64,000 bases of DNA from Anoplopoma fimbria (lineage: Eukaryota > Chordata > Actinopteri > Perciformes > Anoplopomatidae), in assembly GCF_027596085.1 (NCBI RefSeq), contig NC_072472.1, positions 15,467,971-15,531,970 on the forward strand, written 5' to 3'. The notes under the pieces were generated by a model that worked only from the letters and a program-made list of their open reading frames with translations, did not search any database and was not told the origin of the DNA. The stretch's first letter is position 1. Each line of letters opens with the position of its first letter. A program made the position numbers and the translations under genes. Positions 1 to 12,400 of this stretch are shown here, piece after piece.

Positions 1-92
1 TGTGTGTGTGTGTGTGTGTGTGCGTGTGTGCGTGTGTGTGTGTGTGTGTGTGCGTGCGTGTGTGTGTGTGTGCATGTGTGTGTGTGTGCATG
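1..92. repeat. (TG)n microsatellite, interrupted
   Basis: A TG dinucleotide run with a few CG/CA interruptions starts at the window edge and ends near 92. It probably continues to the left. Confidence 0.95.
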
Positions 93-2144
93 ACATAAGA
101 CACCGGCGGTTGGGAAAAATGAACAACTGACGTGTCCTTCTGTATTTGATATGGTACAAACGGTTCAATAGGCCTGACTGGTGTGATTCTGAACTCCACT
201 GACCCACAACTCTAAGGAAATGCAGTTTCCTTGACATCAGTTTCGAAGCTTGGTGAACTCAGGACCAGCTGCAGTCCCTTTTATTTAGTTGAAAGTCAAG
301 AAAGTTTTCTTTTAAGTATAAAGGAAGAGGCATAAAAAACTGCGACTCTGAATTAGAAACGAGTCAGACGGTTTTCATCCACCGACATATAGAAACATAA
401 TGACAGAACAGGATTATATTTCTTATATATGCTATGGTAATTGTGATTGACATACAGTAGATTTAGCAAAGTATTGCCTGAAAATGTGCACTATTATTCC
501 TCCACCATGGCCGGCTTTTCACTCTGTCTTTGAATAAATACTTTTGCATTTCAACGTGACTGGACGACACATTGCACAAGCTAGATTTTCTCTAGCATAA
601 CCAAGGCTTTATTCTCCTTAAATACATGTCAAATGTACTTTGAGTGAAATGGCCTTAAGTGTATATTCAAGTGTTAGCAATCCAGGCAGCGAAGCTTTAG
701 CAGCCACCAAAGAACATCAAATCAAGAAGAGCTATTCAGCAATAACAAATAGACTTAGTGGTTGAAGTGAAATGAAAGAGGCTTTGGAGCTGGAAGTTAC
801 AGTTCAGCTGCTTGGGAGCTAGAAGTTGAGAATATATCAGAGCCAGTAAGGATATGTGGCAAGTGGTTAGGAGTCAAGGAGCTAGACGGTAGGCTATGAC
901 CTAGGAGGTGGGGAATAGAGAGTCAGAAGATCTGTATGTTCCATTAAAGGTCTTCGGGTTGGGAGAAGGAGCAGTTGGAGGTACTGTAAGTAGATTAATG
1001 TTAAAGGGGGGAATTGGGAGTGCAAGACTATCGAAAGGAGGAGGTTTGTCTGCTCTATCAATTACATTTCTGGAATGTGTCTCTGGGGGCGTGGCAGTCT
1101 GAGCGGGAGGAGGGGTCAACCAGGCTGAAGGATAGAACAAACAGACCGAGAGTGGGAGCTTTTGGGGCAAAAGCTGGAGGTCTGGGGGAGAGATTGCTGA
1201 CTTGGGAGCCCAAATAAAAGGACTGAAAGAGAAGAGGGGGAGAGGAGTAGCAATGATAAGATAAGGAAGGGGAGGATGAGATACAAGAAAGGAGAGACAA
1301 GGGGGATGAAAGAATAACAAGGAAAGGAAGAGAGGATGCGGAGGAGGATGGGGGTAGTCCAAGAAAAAGAAAATTAGAGGATAACAGACAGATGATGACT
1401 GATGTGGAGGAGGAGGAGGAGGGGAAAGAGGTGGGGAAACAAGACCAAATGGCTCTTTGGGATCTCCGGGATCCTGAGGTTTTATGTTTGCTTGCCTCTA
1501 GTTCCGACGGTTGTTACATAACTACAAAAGACTACCGAATTATTTGAATGCATCGTATATATACTGTCTGCCAAAACCAACACGCCACAGCCAGCAGACG
1601 CATCTGGTGAACACAAAACGGGCCACAGAACGCCACAGCTAATAACTGATTTAACTACACACATAGCATGACATTTTCCATCTCATCATCCTCGGTTTAG
1701 AAGCTGCAGCGGCATATGATAATGACATCAAGCTGCCTAAATTGTGTTGTGGCAGGTCACACTTTCCATTGTGCTGTATTATTCAAGAGTTCAGCGTGTT
1801 TGTGTGTGGTAGACCTTAATTTACAACCTCGAGCCCAGATGTTTAGCTTTAAATCTGCAGCACTCCCCTCAGCTGTTGGCTTCATATGATATACTTTTCG
1901 TATCATTCATGACGGCAGTGAAGGTACCCTCCAGTCTACTCTCCTGCTCCCCAGTTACTGAGAGGTCAGGCTGATGCACATCTGGCATTTCCTGTTTCCT
2001 CTCCTCCATATGCCCTGAGTGGTAGCCACACACACACATATACACACACATATACACACAGACACACACATACTGAAAAACTCTATACTCTTAGACATCT
2101 GTGCCAATACGAAGTTATTGTATAACAGCATACAAATGAACTCA

Positions 2145-2246
<102 letters not shown>

Positions 2247-2598
2247 CATAGTCCAACAGGTATTACTGTTCCATAGTCAAATGTTTCCATTGGACTGTTA
2301 AAGGTTCCAGCTGGTATGTGCTCTGTAGAAAGAGGGAATAAGAGGGTGGTGGCAGAAAAAGAGACAATAGAGCAGAAAAAGGGGGAAATTAAGAAAGAAT
2401 GAGAATAAGTGATGTAAATATAGGAACACAAAAACAACAAGATGCTGACAGAGAACAGGAGAGCCGGGCAGAATGACAAAAGGTAGGAGAGAAAAAGAGA
2501 GGAGGAGAAGTAGGGGAGACGATCTCTGCATCTCTCAGAGCTGACAAGCACTTTCCACTCCCGTGGATGCTGTGCAGCGTGCACTGCTTGAAGGTTGA

Positions 2599-2599
<1 letters not shown>

Positions 2600-2692
<93 letters not shown>
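2600..2692. repeat. (TG)n microsatellite
   Basis: A pure TG run of about 93 bp, in opposite strand phase to the CA run 350 bp upstream, so the two could pair as single strands. Confidence 0.97.
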
Positions 2693-2693
<1 letters not shown>

Positions 2694-2767
2694 TAAAGCC
2701 ATAGGCAAGATGGGGGGGGGACAGAATGGTGCCGTATGGTTTTCATAACTCTCTGAGGTTTCTTTGC

Positions 2768-2826
2768 ACCACCACCACCACCACACACACACGCACACGC
2801 ACACATACACACACACACACACACAA
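2768..2826. repeat. Compound CAC / (CA)n repeat
   Basis: Short CAC trinucleotide run followed by an imperfect CA run with GC and TA interruptions. Confidence 0.9.
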
Positions 2827-3579
2827 TCCGTCAACCCCTCCTGCCGACCCTTATACACTCACACATTTTACCAGCCCCCTCTTCCAAAACACACACAATT
2901 CTTTTTCCTCTACGTAGCCCCCCCCCCCCTCCACCCTCCCCCATCTTTCTCTCTTTCTGAGGTTCAGTCAGAGAGACAACTTTGCAGAGGCAAGAGAGCC
3001 CCGGCCGGATCAGATACAGGAGAGGGTTTCCGTCACTGAAATTCATCACATTCATATATGGAGTCTATTTAACTCATTTGGACTCATTTGAAAGGCAGAT
3101 TGATCCATTCAACTTTTTTTTAACCCCCGGACTATACTGGTACTTCTCTGGACTTTATTTTGGACTGAACTGGACTGAACTGGACTGTACTGAACTGCAT
3201 TGGTTTCTATTAGATGTATATATAATCTGGTATAATCTGCTTTATTGTGGCAGCAGTGCTGAAAGTTTGCTGATGAATTGACTGATTCTGCACCGTAGGT
3301 ATCAGTCTAGTGGCTTAGGGCAGTTTTGAATTTATCTGCCTCAGATTACTTTGAGTAAAAGGTCATTTAGACCAGAGCATTTAATCAACTACATTATAAG
3401 GATAGAAAATAAGTTTTAATTGGCTAGTTGCAGTTTGTTAAATTGATTAAAGTGGGTGAATTTGGTTCAGGTTTGTTTGAACAGGAGGTAAGAAAAAAAG
3501 TTATTTTTCCTTCATTAGGTTATTTGTTTTGACAGTAAGGACAGAGTACTAATTTGAATGTTAGCCTAGTATAAACCTC

Positions 3580-4365
3580 ATGTATTGGTGGAGGATGCAA
3601 AAGACCATCAGGAGCAGCAGCAGCATGCCTCTCCTGTGTGTCCTGTGGCTGCTGATGGTCTGTCTGGCTCCTGGAAGCCAAGGCCAGAGGCTGAGGGAGG
3701 ACGGGGAGCAGCCGGCAGCCGGCAATCAGCTGGCGGAGAGAGACGCGCTCTGCCACCAGGAGGGATGCTACGCCGTCTTCCTCCAGAAGAGAACCTTCAG
3801 GGAGGCTGGGCGGAGCTGTCGCGAGCGAGGAGGGACCCTGGCGACGATGCACACCCACGAGGCGGCGGGCGTGGTCCACGAGCTGCTGTCGGCCATCGAG
3901 GGAACCAGGTCAAGGCTTCGCCTCTGGATCGGGCTTCACAGACCACCACGCCAGTGTTCATCCACCCGAGCGCTCAGAGGATTCGTCTGGGTCACAGGCA
4001 AAGTTTCACCTCTTGACCCTTTAGTCAGTTCAGTAGAGAAATTTTAGTGGATTTTTATATCTGAGCTCAGAAAAAAATGCCCTAAAATAGGGAAAGGTAA
4101 ATAATGGTTCTAGGGTTCTAATGATGTGATGGAAAAATGTGTTTCAGTTCAATTGAGCCTAAATTTGTTCAAAAATCACCTACTTGATTAAGTTGGTTCA
4201 GCAGTGTCTGTATGTACAAAACTACATTTACCAATGCTGGATTTAGGATTTGTTTTACCTTACATTTTAGTTTTAAGTGAAATATGGACCTGTGATGATA
4301 CAACAATATACTTTTCTAAACTTGAATCTGCATTGACAATCATTAGGTTTACTTCAATAATACTA

Positions 4366-4401
<36 letters not shown>

Positions 4402-6977
4402 GACAGACACAGACAGACATATCGGTTGTAACAATAGCGTATGAAAAGATTTTGCTGGCCCCTGACCCAAACCTCTCTGTCAGACTCTGGTACTGGGGCC
4501 AGCCTCCAGCTCTGCTCCGACTGGATGGTTATTACATTAGCTACTTGTGTTTCACAGAGACGGAGCTGGCGCGACAGGGGAAGTTGAATCCCCTTTTGAC
4601 CTCACTGCTACTCCTCAAAAAACCTCACCCAACTAAAGCCAGATTGTTGTTTTTTTTTATCACTCAGAGTGTCTGCCCTACATTTTAAAGAGTAATGTGG
4701 CCTGCTTAGTTGTTTTTTCATCTGCCATGATTTGAAGGGTTTGTTTAACTCAATTTAAAAAAACATGTTTCTCACTTATCCCTGGGAGTATCTAGCATTA
4801 GCAATGCAGGGATAGCTTTGGATTCATTTAACTAGGGTTTGTTATAGAAATGTATTCCTGTTCATATATCTATGATCTGTGGAATTTGAATATATCTCAC
4901 TTTGGCGACTCCTAGTGGCGGTAAAAAAGAATAAAACACTGTGGCAGCCCACAATGCAGGCTGCTATAACCCCCCACCCCTCACTGAGCCATCCCAGAAT
5001 AAATGACAATGAATAGGGTAACATCAACATATAGACTGCACCAGGTTTTTTTTAAATAAAGTCACATGAAATTTACTAAACATGGCAGCTTTAATCAGAA
5101 TCTTAAGGATTAACACTTAAGTTTATGATTCGTATAGATCTGATAGCAGATTAAATACTAGAAGAGAGAGTGCATACACTAAAAGAGGACATTTCTACTT
5201 TTACTGACTTGGTCCTTGTCTTTATCTTCCAACAGGAGACCAGGATGGCCAGTTCACCAACTGGCTCCGTGAAGACACACCTGGGACTTGTGCGGCCCCT
5301 CGCTGTGTGGCCATGACCGTCCACACTTCCGAGAGCGGACGTGATAGCAGTGACAACTTCCGGTGGCTCGACGGCTCCTGCGCTCTGCCGTTGGACGGAT
5401 ACGTTTGCCAGTACAACTACAAAGGAATGTGTTCACCACTGGAGGACGAGGGCAGCGGTCCGGCTGTTTACACTGCCCCATTTCACCTCATCAGCACCCT
5501 GCTGACCCACGTGCCCTTTGGCTCCGTAGCTGCTCTACCATGCCCCGCGGACGGCTCAGACCCAGAGGCCCGTGATGCGCAGACAGTGATGTGCATGGAG
5601 AGAGACGACGGGACGGTGGGCTGGTCCAGGGATGCTCCGCTGTGCTCGTCCAGTGCAGCTCCACAGAATCGGGACTGGTGCAGCGAGGATCACGGCTGTG
5701 AGCAGCACTGTCAAAACACGGACACAGACTACTACTGTTACTGCTCTGAGGGCTTTACGGTAGACGAGGACGGGTACAGCTGCAGGCCCGATCCCCTGAG
5801 CCTAACCGACCCACCTGAGTTATCCGCCGACTCCGCCGGTCCCACTGAGCAGCCCCATATGAAAGAGGTCTGTGTGGACATGGGGTGCGAGTACGACTGT
5901 GTGGAGACGCTGCGGGGTATCCGCTGCACCTGCCCCCCTGGTTACCAAATGGGTCCAGATGGCCGCAAATGCTCTGACGTCGACGAATGTAAACAGCAGC
6001 CATGCACGCAGGTGTGTGTCAACATCCCGGGCACCTTCCACTGCACCTGCCACTCCGGCTACCAGCCAGACGAAGAGGGCGAGTGCGTGGACGTCGATGA
6101 GTGCGTCTACGAGGACAGCTGTAATGGCCCTTGTGAAAACACAGCGGGGTCCTTCACGTGCCTGTGTAACCCCGGGTACGAGTCCGGCAGCGGAGAAAAG
6201 TGTGTGGATGTGGATGAGTGTGTGGGGGAGTCGCCCTGCCAGCAGCAGTGTCTCAACTACATGGGAGGGTACCAGTGTTACTGTGACAATGGCTATGACC
6301 TGCAGTCAGACGGGCTCACCTGCCTGCCTTCGCCTGACGATGGAGAATATTCCACTCTGACCCCTGACCCCAGTGACTCCGCTCACATACCTGACTTGGA
6401 CCCTGACCATGATATCCCCTGGGACACCTCGTTCACCCCAGACCCAAACTTTGAAGCCGACACTAACTTCGACGTCGACTGGCTGACAGAAGCCCCTGAA
6501 GTACTCTCCCCTGACATGGCTCATGGGTCGGACAATCATCTGAACCAATGGGATGCCCTATCACCGAAGCGATATCAGACAATCCCGTCCCCAACGCAAA
6601 AAGGCAACACAGGCAATGAAATCGATAACGAGGCTGAAGCTAAGACTGAAGGTAGAGAAGCTAGAGATGGGGGTGGAGCTGAAACTGCCAATGGGTCAGC
6701 CACTGGGTCAAGGCAGGGTGAGGGATCTAAAGCGGATGGCACAGAGGATGACGGTGACGCAGAGGGATCTGCTGCAGGTAAACGGAAGCACGACAAGAGC
6801 TGGTTGCTGGTGGCCCTGCTGGTGCCTCTGTGCGTGTTCCTCGTAGTGATGCTGGCTCTGGGGATCGTTTACTGCACCAGCTGTGCTGTGGACAAGAGCC
6901 TGAGCTTCTCAGACTGCTATCGCTGGATACTCCCTACAACGTCTCCTGACAGGAGGAACGGCAAAACCCAAGCATGA
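3580..6977 (+). CDS. cd248: Endosialin (CD248/TEM1), two exons
   Basis: Joined from exons 3580-3997 and 5236-6977, about 719 residues. The product is a type I membrane glycoprotein of the thrombomodulin/CD93 family; in mammals it marks pericytes and stromal fibroblasts and binds matrix. Visible in order: hydrophobic signal peptide (LLCVLWLLMVCL), C-type lectin domain split by the intron (to about residue 200), a Cys-rich sushi-like segment (YTAPFHLISTLLTHVPFGSV), five EGF-like modules (about 288-322, 352-385, 387-423, 425-462, 464-502; the last three open with DVDEC, the calcium-binding type), an acidic Ser/Thr/Pro stalk, a transmembrane helix near 662-687 (WLLVALLVPLCVFLVV) and a short tail with DCYRW. 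The membrane segment and tail match endosialin, not CD93 or thrombomodulin. The first ATG (3580) is used; ATGs at 3595 and 3625 are equally possible starts. The intron has a GC donor at 3998-3999 and joins VTG to DQDGQF, exactly as in the family. Orthology is confident; the a/b paralogue is not assigned. Confidence 0.93.
3998..5235 (+). other. cd248: cd248 intron with GC-AG ends
   Basis: The donor reads ACAG|GCAAAG and the acceptor TTCCAACAG|GAGACC. A phase-1 join restores Gly-Asp-Gln-Asp in the lectin domain. No GT nearby gives a product consistent with the family. The intron contains a short CA run (about 4370-4398) and no coding signal. Confidence 0.85.
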
Positions 6978-7142
6978 ACCCTGAAAATAAACAAACACAC
7001 ACACAGATGTCTTTTCTTGTACATTTGTCTTGTGTGAAGCAGGGCTGGTCACGAAACCTACCATTTGGATATAATAGCTAACTACTTTCTGTTGCACACC
7101 CCATGTAAATAATCCACTTTCTCATTGTGTTTTTTAGAATTC

Positions 7143-7148
7143 AATAAA
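7143..7148 (+). terminator. cd248: Poly(A) signal of cd248
   Basis: Canonical AATAAA about 165 bp after the stop codon, with a second copy nine bases downstream and a GT-rich stretch (ATGTTGTGTGG) after it. Confidence 0.65.
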
Positions 7149-7499
7149 ACCAATAAACTGATGACATGTTGTGTGGTTTCTAAGTCTATCTAGAATATAA
7201 CAGATATAATGTTCAATCAAGTGAATGAACAAATGAAAGTGTGTTTGAAAAGAACGTGTGGTTATGATTTTATGGCTCCACAATGTTGGTAAAATTGAAT
7301 TTAAATTAAAAGGCTTCATTGATGCAATTGCAACAAGACAACAGGGAGACGGGAGGGAGACAGGTCGAGGTCTGCCACATACCGGAACAAGTTGCCCGGA
7401 GTCTCACCCTGGTTCCGGTCGTGTGAGCCACCATTAATGCATTTACCAATGTTTACCGTTAACCGGGGCCAAATGCTGTTGAGAAGTGTTCGACTATGG

Positions 7500-7503
7500 A
7501 AAA
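7500..7503 (-). terminator. Pol III terminator of tRNA-Ser
   Basis: On the minus strand four T residues follow the 3' end of the tRNA after seven bases, the usual minimal RNA polymerase III stop. Confidence 0.7.
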
Positions 7504-7510
7504 GATCACC

Positions 7511-7591
7511 GACGAGGATGGGATTCGAACCCACGCGTGCAGAGCACAATGGATTAGCAGTCCATCGCCTTAACCACTCGGCCACCTCGTC
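7511..7591 (-). tRNA. tRNA-Ser(GCU)
   Basis: The minus strand folds as a class II (long variable arm) tRNA. The acceptor stem GACGAGG pairs with CCTCGTC. The A box is TGGCCGAGTGG and the B box GGTTCGAATCC. The anticodon loop CTGCTAA gives anticodon GCU, which reads AGC/AGU serine codons, and the variable arm follows TCCATT. There is no intron. CCA is not encoded, as usual in eukaryotes. It sits alone between cd248 and dpp3, opposite in strand to both, and keeps all promoter boxes and a terminator, so it looks functional. Confidence 0.95.
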
Positions 7592-7765
7592 CTGTGTCTC
7601 CGCCATGAGGTAGCGCCAATAATTCTATGCGATTACGAAAATATTCCATTTATTTAGTTCATGGCGATTTAGTCTCGTATGCTTATTTTGGTTAAAGATA
7701 ATGTGTTTTTCACGCTTAACCTTGACAAAAGACTTGAAGCGGTGCAAAAAGTCCGGTACTTCATG

Positions 7766-7855
7766 ATTGGTTAGTTTCCCCATCAACCACAATGTAGACC
7801 ATGTGATTGGTCAGGGGGCGGGTCTTACAATGAATAAATACAGGAAGTGTACACA
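7766..7855 (+). promoter_or_regulatory. dpp3: dpp3 core promoter (CCAAT boxes, GC box, ETS site)
   Basis: Two ATTGG (inverted CCAAT, NF-Y type) boxes lie at 7766-7770 and 7806-7810. A GC box GGGGGCGGG lies at 7814-7822, and an ETS-like CAGGAAGTG at 7841-7849. This is the layout of a housekeeping TATA-less promoter. A non-coding first exon would start just downstream and end at 7899, where AAAG|GTACAAG gives a good donor. Confidence 0.65.
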
Positions 7856-8261
7856 CGAGCGTGAGACTGCAATTTGACGGAGCCATTGAAGAAAGAAAGG
7901 TACAAGCTATTGAGTTGGTGCCCACCTTTATACCTCTCGAAATGAACTGTGTAGTATTTCGTTATGCATAGAAGAGGTTTACGTGATATGTTGACGTACT
8001 GCTCTGCAGCAGCGCGTTTAAATGTTTCTGTTACTCAGCCCCGGGCTTAGCTGTCGCACCAGAAGCTAGCGGTGACGTTGAGTTAGCAGCTTGAAGTAGC
8101 CTGAAGACTAAACGTGTTTCCACTAACATCACGTTACTCACTTAAACATGCGGTCTGAGGGTTGACCAGCTGTGAGTAGGTTGCTGGTTTCAAACACGTG
8201 TGGGGTTCGGCCTGTTGGCACCTCGGTTTATTATCTTTAGTTAATTGGTTTTGATTTAAAG

Positions 8262-8360
8262 TGAAACAGAAAATGGAATCTAATCAGAACTTACTCCCAC
8301 TCATGTGAACAGCCCAGCTCACAGGGAAATGTTGCTTCTGCATTTGACCCATTCTGGTAT
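8262..8360 (-). repeat. Possible decayed fish SINE-like fragment
   Basis: The stretch around TTCTGCATTTGACCCATTCT resembles, in reverse complement, the element at 11590-11735. It is short and diverged, so this is a weak call. Confidence 0.3.
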
Positions 8361-8787
8361 AAGGAGAGTTTGGGTAGCTAATATCCAGGCTTTAACTTTG
8401 AACTTGCCTTATTATACTGTAACAAATGTGGACCTTGCATTATACTACACACTGGTGTATTAACTGCACTTAACACTTTTGTCTATTGTTAATTCAATTG
8501 CATTTGTTTTTTTGGCTTTGAGTTGGATTTCACCTAGGTTAAGGGGGTAAACTGTGATGGTTTATCACAACATTTCATAGAACCATAGAATTTGAAAAAA
8601 TGACCAACAGTTAAATCACTGCAGCCCTATCTGATATGTCAACTTATACAGCATTGAGTAGACTTACTTATAAGAAGTAGCCTTTACTCTAGCTTATATC
8701 CTTCATACAATAATCATTCCTAGTAAAACAAGCTGCCGATTTTTATAACTTGAAAGTCAAGTTTACTGTATTCAGTATAACTGTTAA

Positions 8788-9045
8788 ATGATAAATGGAC
8801 TTGTATTTGTACAGCGCTTTTTCTAGTCTGATGACAGGGGCTACCATGCAAGGTGTCACCTGCCCATCAGATCTCTGACTAATCATCCATACCCATTCAT
8901 ACAGCGCAGGCACAGCTTGTGGGAGCATTTTGGGTTTAAGTGTCTCGCCTAAGGATACATGAACATAGACTAGTGGAGCCAACCGCCAATCCTTTGAAGG
9001 ACTGTAGGAGAATATGGGCCACTGAGCCACAGTCGCCCATATTAT
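8788..9045 (+). repeat. Decayed percomorph interspersed repeat
   Basis: It begins TAAATGGACTTGTATTTG and ends GCCACTGAGCCACAGTCGCC, with an internal GGAGCATTTTGGGTTTAAG block. I recognise this layout from a very common teleost element. A short fragment of the same start recurs near 50820. Assignment is from memory, not a library search. Confidence 0.7.
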
Positions 9046-9283
9046 AAATATGCATTTGTGTGTTTGTACAGGATACAATCTGATTAACCTGTATACAGCT
9101 TCGACAGATGTGCAAATTCTTCCTGGAGCTCATGGTTATGTTCTAACTTGCAGTTTTGCTTTTATCCCTTTTTATCCCCGCTCTATTTATCTCATTACTA
9201 CCCTCCGTTCATCTGCCTCTCATTTCTTTTTCTTCCACATTTATTTTCACCACATTTGCACTTCCTTACTCACTTTTCCTGCC

Positions 9284-9286
<3 letters not shown>

Positions 9287-9332
<46 letters not shown>
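9287..9332. repeat. (TC)n microsatellite
   Basis: A pure TC run about 55 bases upstream of the acceptor of the first coding dpp3 exon. Confidence 0.95.
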
Positions 9333-9334
<2 letters not shown>

Positions 9335-9406
9335 TCCTTCTTCTCGCTTTCCCTTCCTCACTCTTAATTCAGTTCCTCATCGTCAGTGTTAAATCTCAGA
9401 CTCAAG

Positions 9407-12400
9407 ATGGTGGACTCCCAGTACTACCTCCCAAATGAGATTGGTGTCGCTGCTCTTGACTGCGTCGAGGCCTTCCGTTTGCTTTCACCTCAGGAGAAGA
9501 TGTACGCCCACTACCTGTCCCGCGCCGCTTGGTACGTTCCTAATCACAGGATATTGCAGGCTCAAGTCAAGCACTATTGAAATGAGCAATTTCTCACCCG
9601 TTTTATTTAATGAACAACAACTTAAGACTTGAATAACTGAAAGCCTGCCGACCCTTTGTGGTGTTAGGTACGGTGGTCTGGCAGTGCTGTTGCAGACATC
9701 CCCAGAGTCTGCAGATATCTTTGTCTTGCTGCAGAGAATCTTCCGGAAGCAGACGCCTGCACAGCTGGAACAGGTCGCAACAGCAACTGGACTCAGCTCT
9801 GAGGAGTACCAGGTACACAGTCTGTTTCTATAGCTGCCTTGACTCACCTTTTTACCCACACACCCTTTATGCACACTTGCATAAAGACATTCATTATGCT
9901 ATACATAGGAGGATTATTTATTTAATTGTATTTGTTCTTGATTTATATTTTAGGCATTCTTGGTGTATGCAGCTGGTCTGTATGCCAACATGGGAAACTA
10001 CAAGTCTTTTGGAGACACCAAGTTCATCCCAAATCTACCCAAGGTAAAAATCCAGATCAGATGACTTGTAAACTGTTTTTTTAGACATTTTACACAATAA
10101 GGTGAACACCTGTACGCTCCAATGCAATGCAATTTTCACAGAGTTGATTTAACACTTGTCAAGCTGCTGTGACATATCTTAAGCTGTCTGCGTCTGTCCA
10201 CCCAGGACAAGCTGAAAGCTCTGGTGAAGGCCAGCCAGGCGTTTCAGGACCAGCCCACTGAGATGGAGGCTCTGTGGGACAGCTGCTCGTGTCTCCTCTA
10301 CTCTCTGGAAGACAAACAGAAACAGCTGGGGTTGGGTGACAAGGTGGGATCTTGTGTCATTTAATACAGAGTTCAGGTCAGCCATGACCATAAACTGTTT
10401 TGTCTAGAAATATTTAATGAAATATCAATTGTGTTTTCAGGAATTAAAAGATTTGATATAAGATTACTTTTCTTATCCGGCATCATAAGCACTGGTACAT
10501 TTAATATAAAAGTAGATAGTGGCAAGTCAGCTGATCTGCAGTTCGGTGTGTTTAGATTATTTTCCAACAACGCCAATCACCCTTTAGGAAGCCAATGAAC
10601 CCAAACTCCCAGTGAGACTTCAGGTGACCCGTGACTGTGACCCCGATTTAGAAAATGCATGGCTCATGAAATATTTTTGCTACTCTACTCTTCAGGGAAT
10701 TACCACCTACTTCTCAGGAAACTGCAGTCTGGAGGATGCTGAGTTGGCTCAGAAGTTTCTTGACTCGAAAGTAAGTTATATTCTTATTTCCATTGTTGTA
10801 TCCCCGATCTCTTGGAATAACCTGCACTTTTGTTCTAATGTACTCCATTCTGACTCCTCATTCCTTTCCTTATTACACTCCATTTACACTTTCCTTAATC
10901 TTCTTTCACCTCTGCCCTCCATTCCAATGGTTCATCTTGTTTCTGTGTCTTGTCTCACTCCTAATGTAACTTTCAGTCTGTTTTGGCTTATTCTTAGCTG
11001 TGTTCTTGTGTTTTATTTCCAGAAACTGTTGGCTTACAACACCCGCCTGTTTAAGAGGGAAAATGGAGGTAAAGCCTGCTATGAGGTGCGCCTAGCCTCA
11101 GCTGTGCAGAAAGGTCAGAACTACGCTCTTACATGAGAACTAAAATAAGAAATATAAACATTTACAACAATCATCCGCCTTATTGCTCTTGTGACAGAAT
11201 GTAATGTATATCACATGTTCATGTAGACGCTGCATGCTCTGCTAGAAAAATCACAGCTTGTGAATTCAAACGAATTGTGATCGCCAACAAATTCATGTGG
11301 CGAGATTTTTTTTAATGCAATAAATGTTGTATATGCTACAGTCAGTTAAAGCAATCAATTGTACACTTCTGCTTCACAGACTGCGCCGTGGAGGGGGAAT
11401 GCGAGTCATGCTGCGGCAGCTTCAACTTTGAAGACAAAGAGTTCACTGTGAAGAGGGGGGACTATGCTCCTCTCATGGAGAAAGTCTCTTATTACCTGAA
11501 ACAAGCACAGGTGAGAGCGAGGGGCACGGTGTGAATTATAGTCAGTTTTAAGGCTGTATTCTTTTTGCTGTTTGGAACCACATCAGAAAGAAACTTGATA
11601 GTTGAAAGTTGATACGGCAGCGAAGTGTCCGTGAGTGAGACACTGAACCCCAAGTTGATACTCGGGCGCTTCAAAGCAGCCCACTGCTCCTAAAATGCTT
11701 AGGATGGGTTAAATGCAAAGGTCAAATTTCATGGATGTGATTATTTGAAATAAAGGTGTTTTATAGATTTTCTTTAGGAGTGACTGAATGAGTGGACAGC
11801 CTAAAAATAACCTTCCTGCCACAGTGACACTTCTTAATTCTTCCTCTGTTTATAAATAATTAACACAGGCCTACGCTGCCAATGAGAACCAGAGAAAGAT
11901 GCTTGAGGAGTACAGTCGCAGCTTCACCTTTGGCTCAATGGAAGCCCACAAAGAGGGCTCGCGCTACTGGATCAAAGACAAGGGACCAATTGTTGAGAGG
12001 TGAGCACAACCACAATAATGTAAAATGAACAAAATTATCTCCTAACTTGTAATGTCAAATCATGCTAACCTTGAATTTGATCTATAAAACACAGAGGTAG
12101 CAGAACATATCTGTTGCTGTGTTTACTCTAGGCTGGTCCAAACTGATTGAATATTTCTTTAAACTCTGGCTGTGATAAAGGCTTCCAATGTGGCTGTTGA
12201 ATACTGCTCTCATCATGTAGTAATCTCTGAAAACCTTTTTCTCTGCTCATCACTCCTCTTTTGCCCTCCTTCTCTCAGTTATATAGGTTTCATAGAGAGC
12301 TACAGAGACCCATACGGCTCCAGAGGAGAGTTCGAAGGTAACTGGCATGGTGATATGTGCTGTAGTGCAGACTATTTGGGGGGAATTAACATCAGCCCCT

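Larger units (their letters stand above)
6978..7510. other. cd248 3' UTR and spacer before tRNA-Ser
   Basis: The 3' untranslated region begins after the stop at 6975-6977. Two AATAAA hexamers lie at 7143-7148 and 7152-7157 and are the likely polyadenylation signals. I see nothing recognisable between there and the tRNA terminator. Confidence 0.6.
7900..9406 (+). other. dpp3: dpp3 intron 1 (5' UTR intron) with repeats
   Basis: The inferred intron runs between the non-coding exon ending at 7899 and an acceptor near 9386 (ATCGTCAG), leaving about 20 bases of leader before the ATG at 9407. It contains a decayed interspersed repeat (8788-9045) and a (TC)n run (9287-9332) that supplies a very long polypyrimidine tract. 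I see no coding sequence. Confidence 0.55.

Noticed and set aside
901..1362. 153-codon minus-strand frame rich in Pro, Leu, Ser and Phe
   Set aside because: It is the translation of a purine-rich plus strand. There is no domain, no splice context and no family resemblance; overlapping frames on both strands are equally long.
3580..6977. CD93 or thrombomodulin as the identity of the lectin/EGF gene
   Set aside because: EGF number resembles CD93, but the transmembrane segment and DCYRW tail are those of endosialin.
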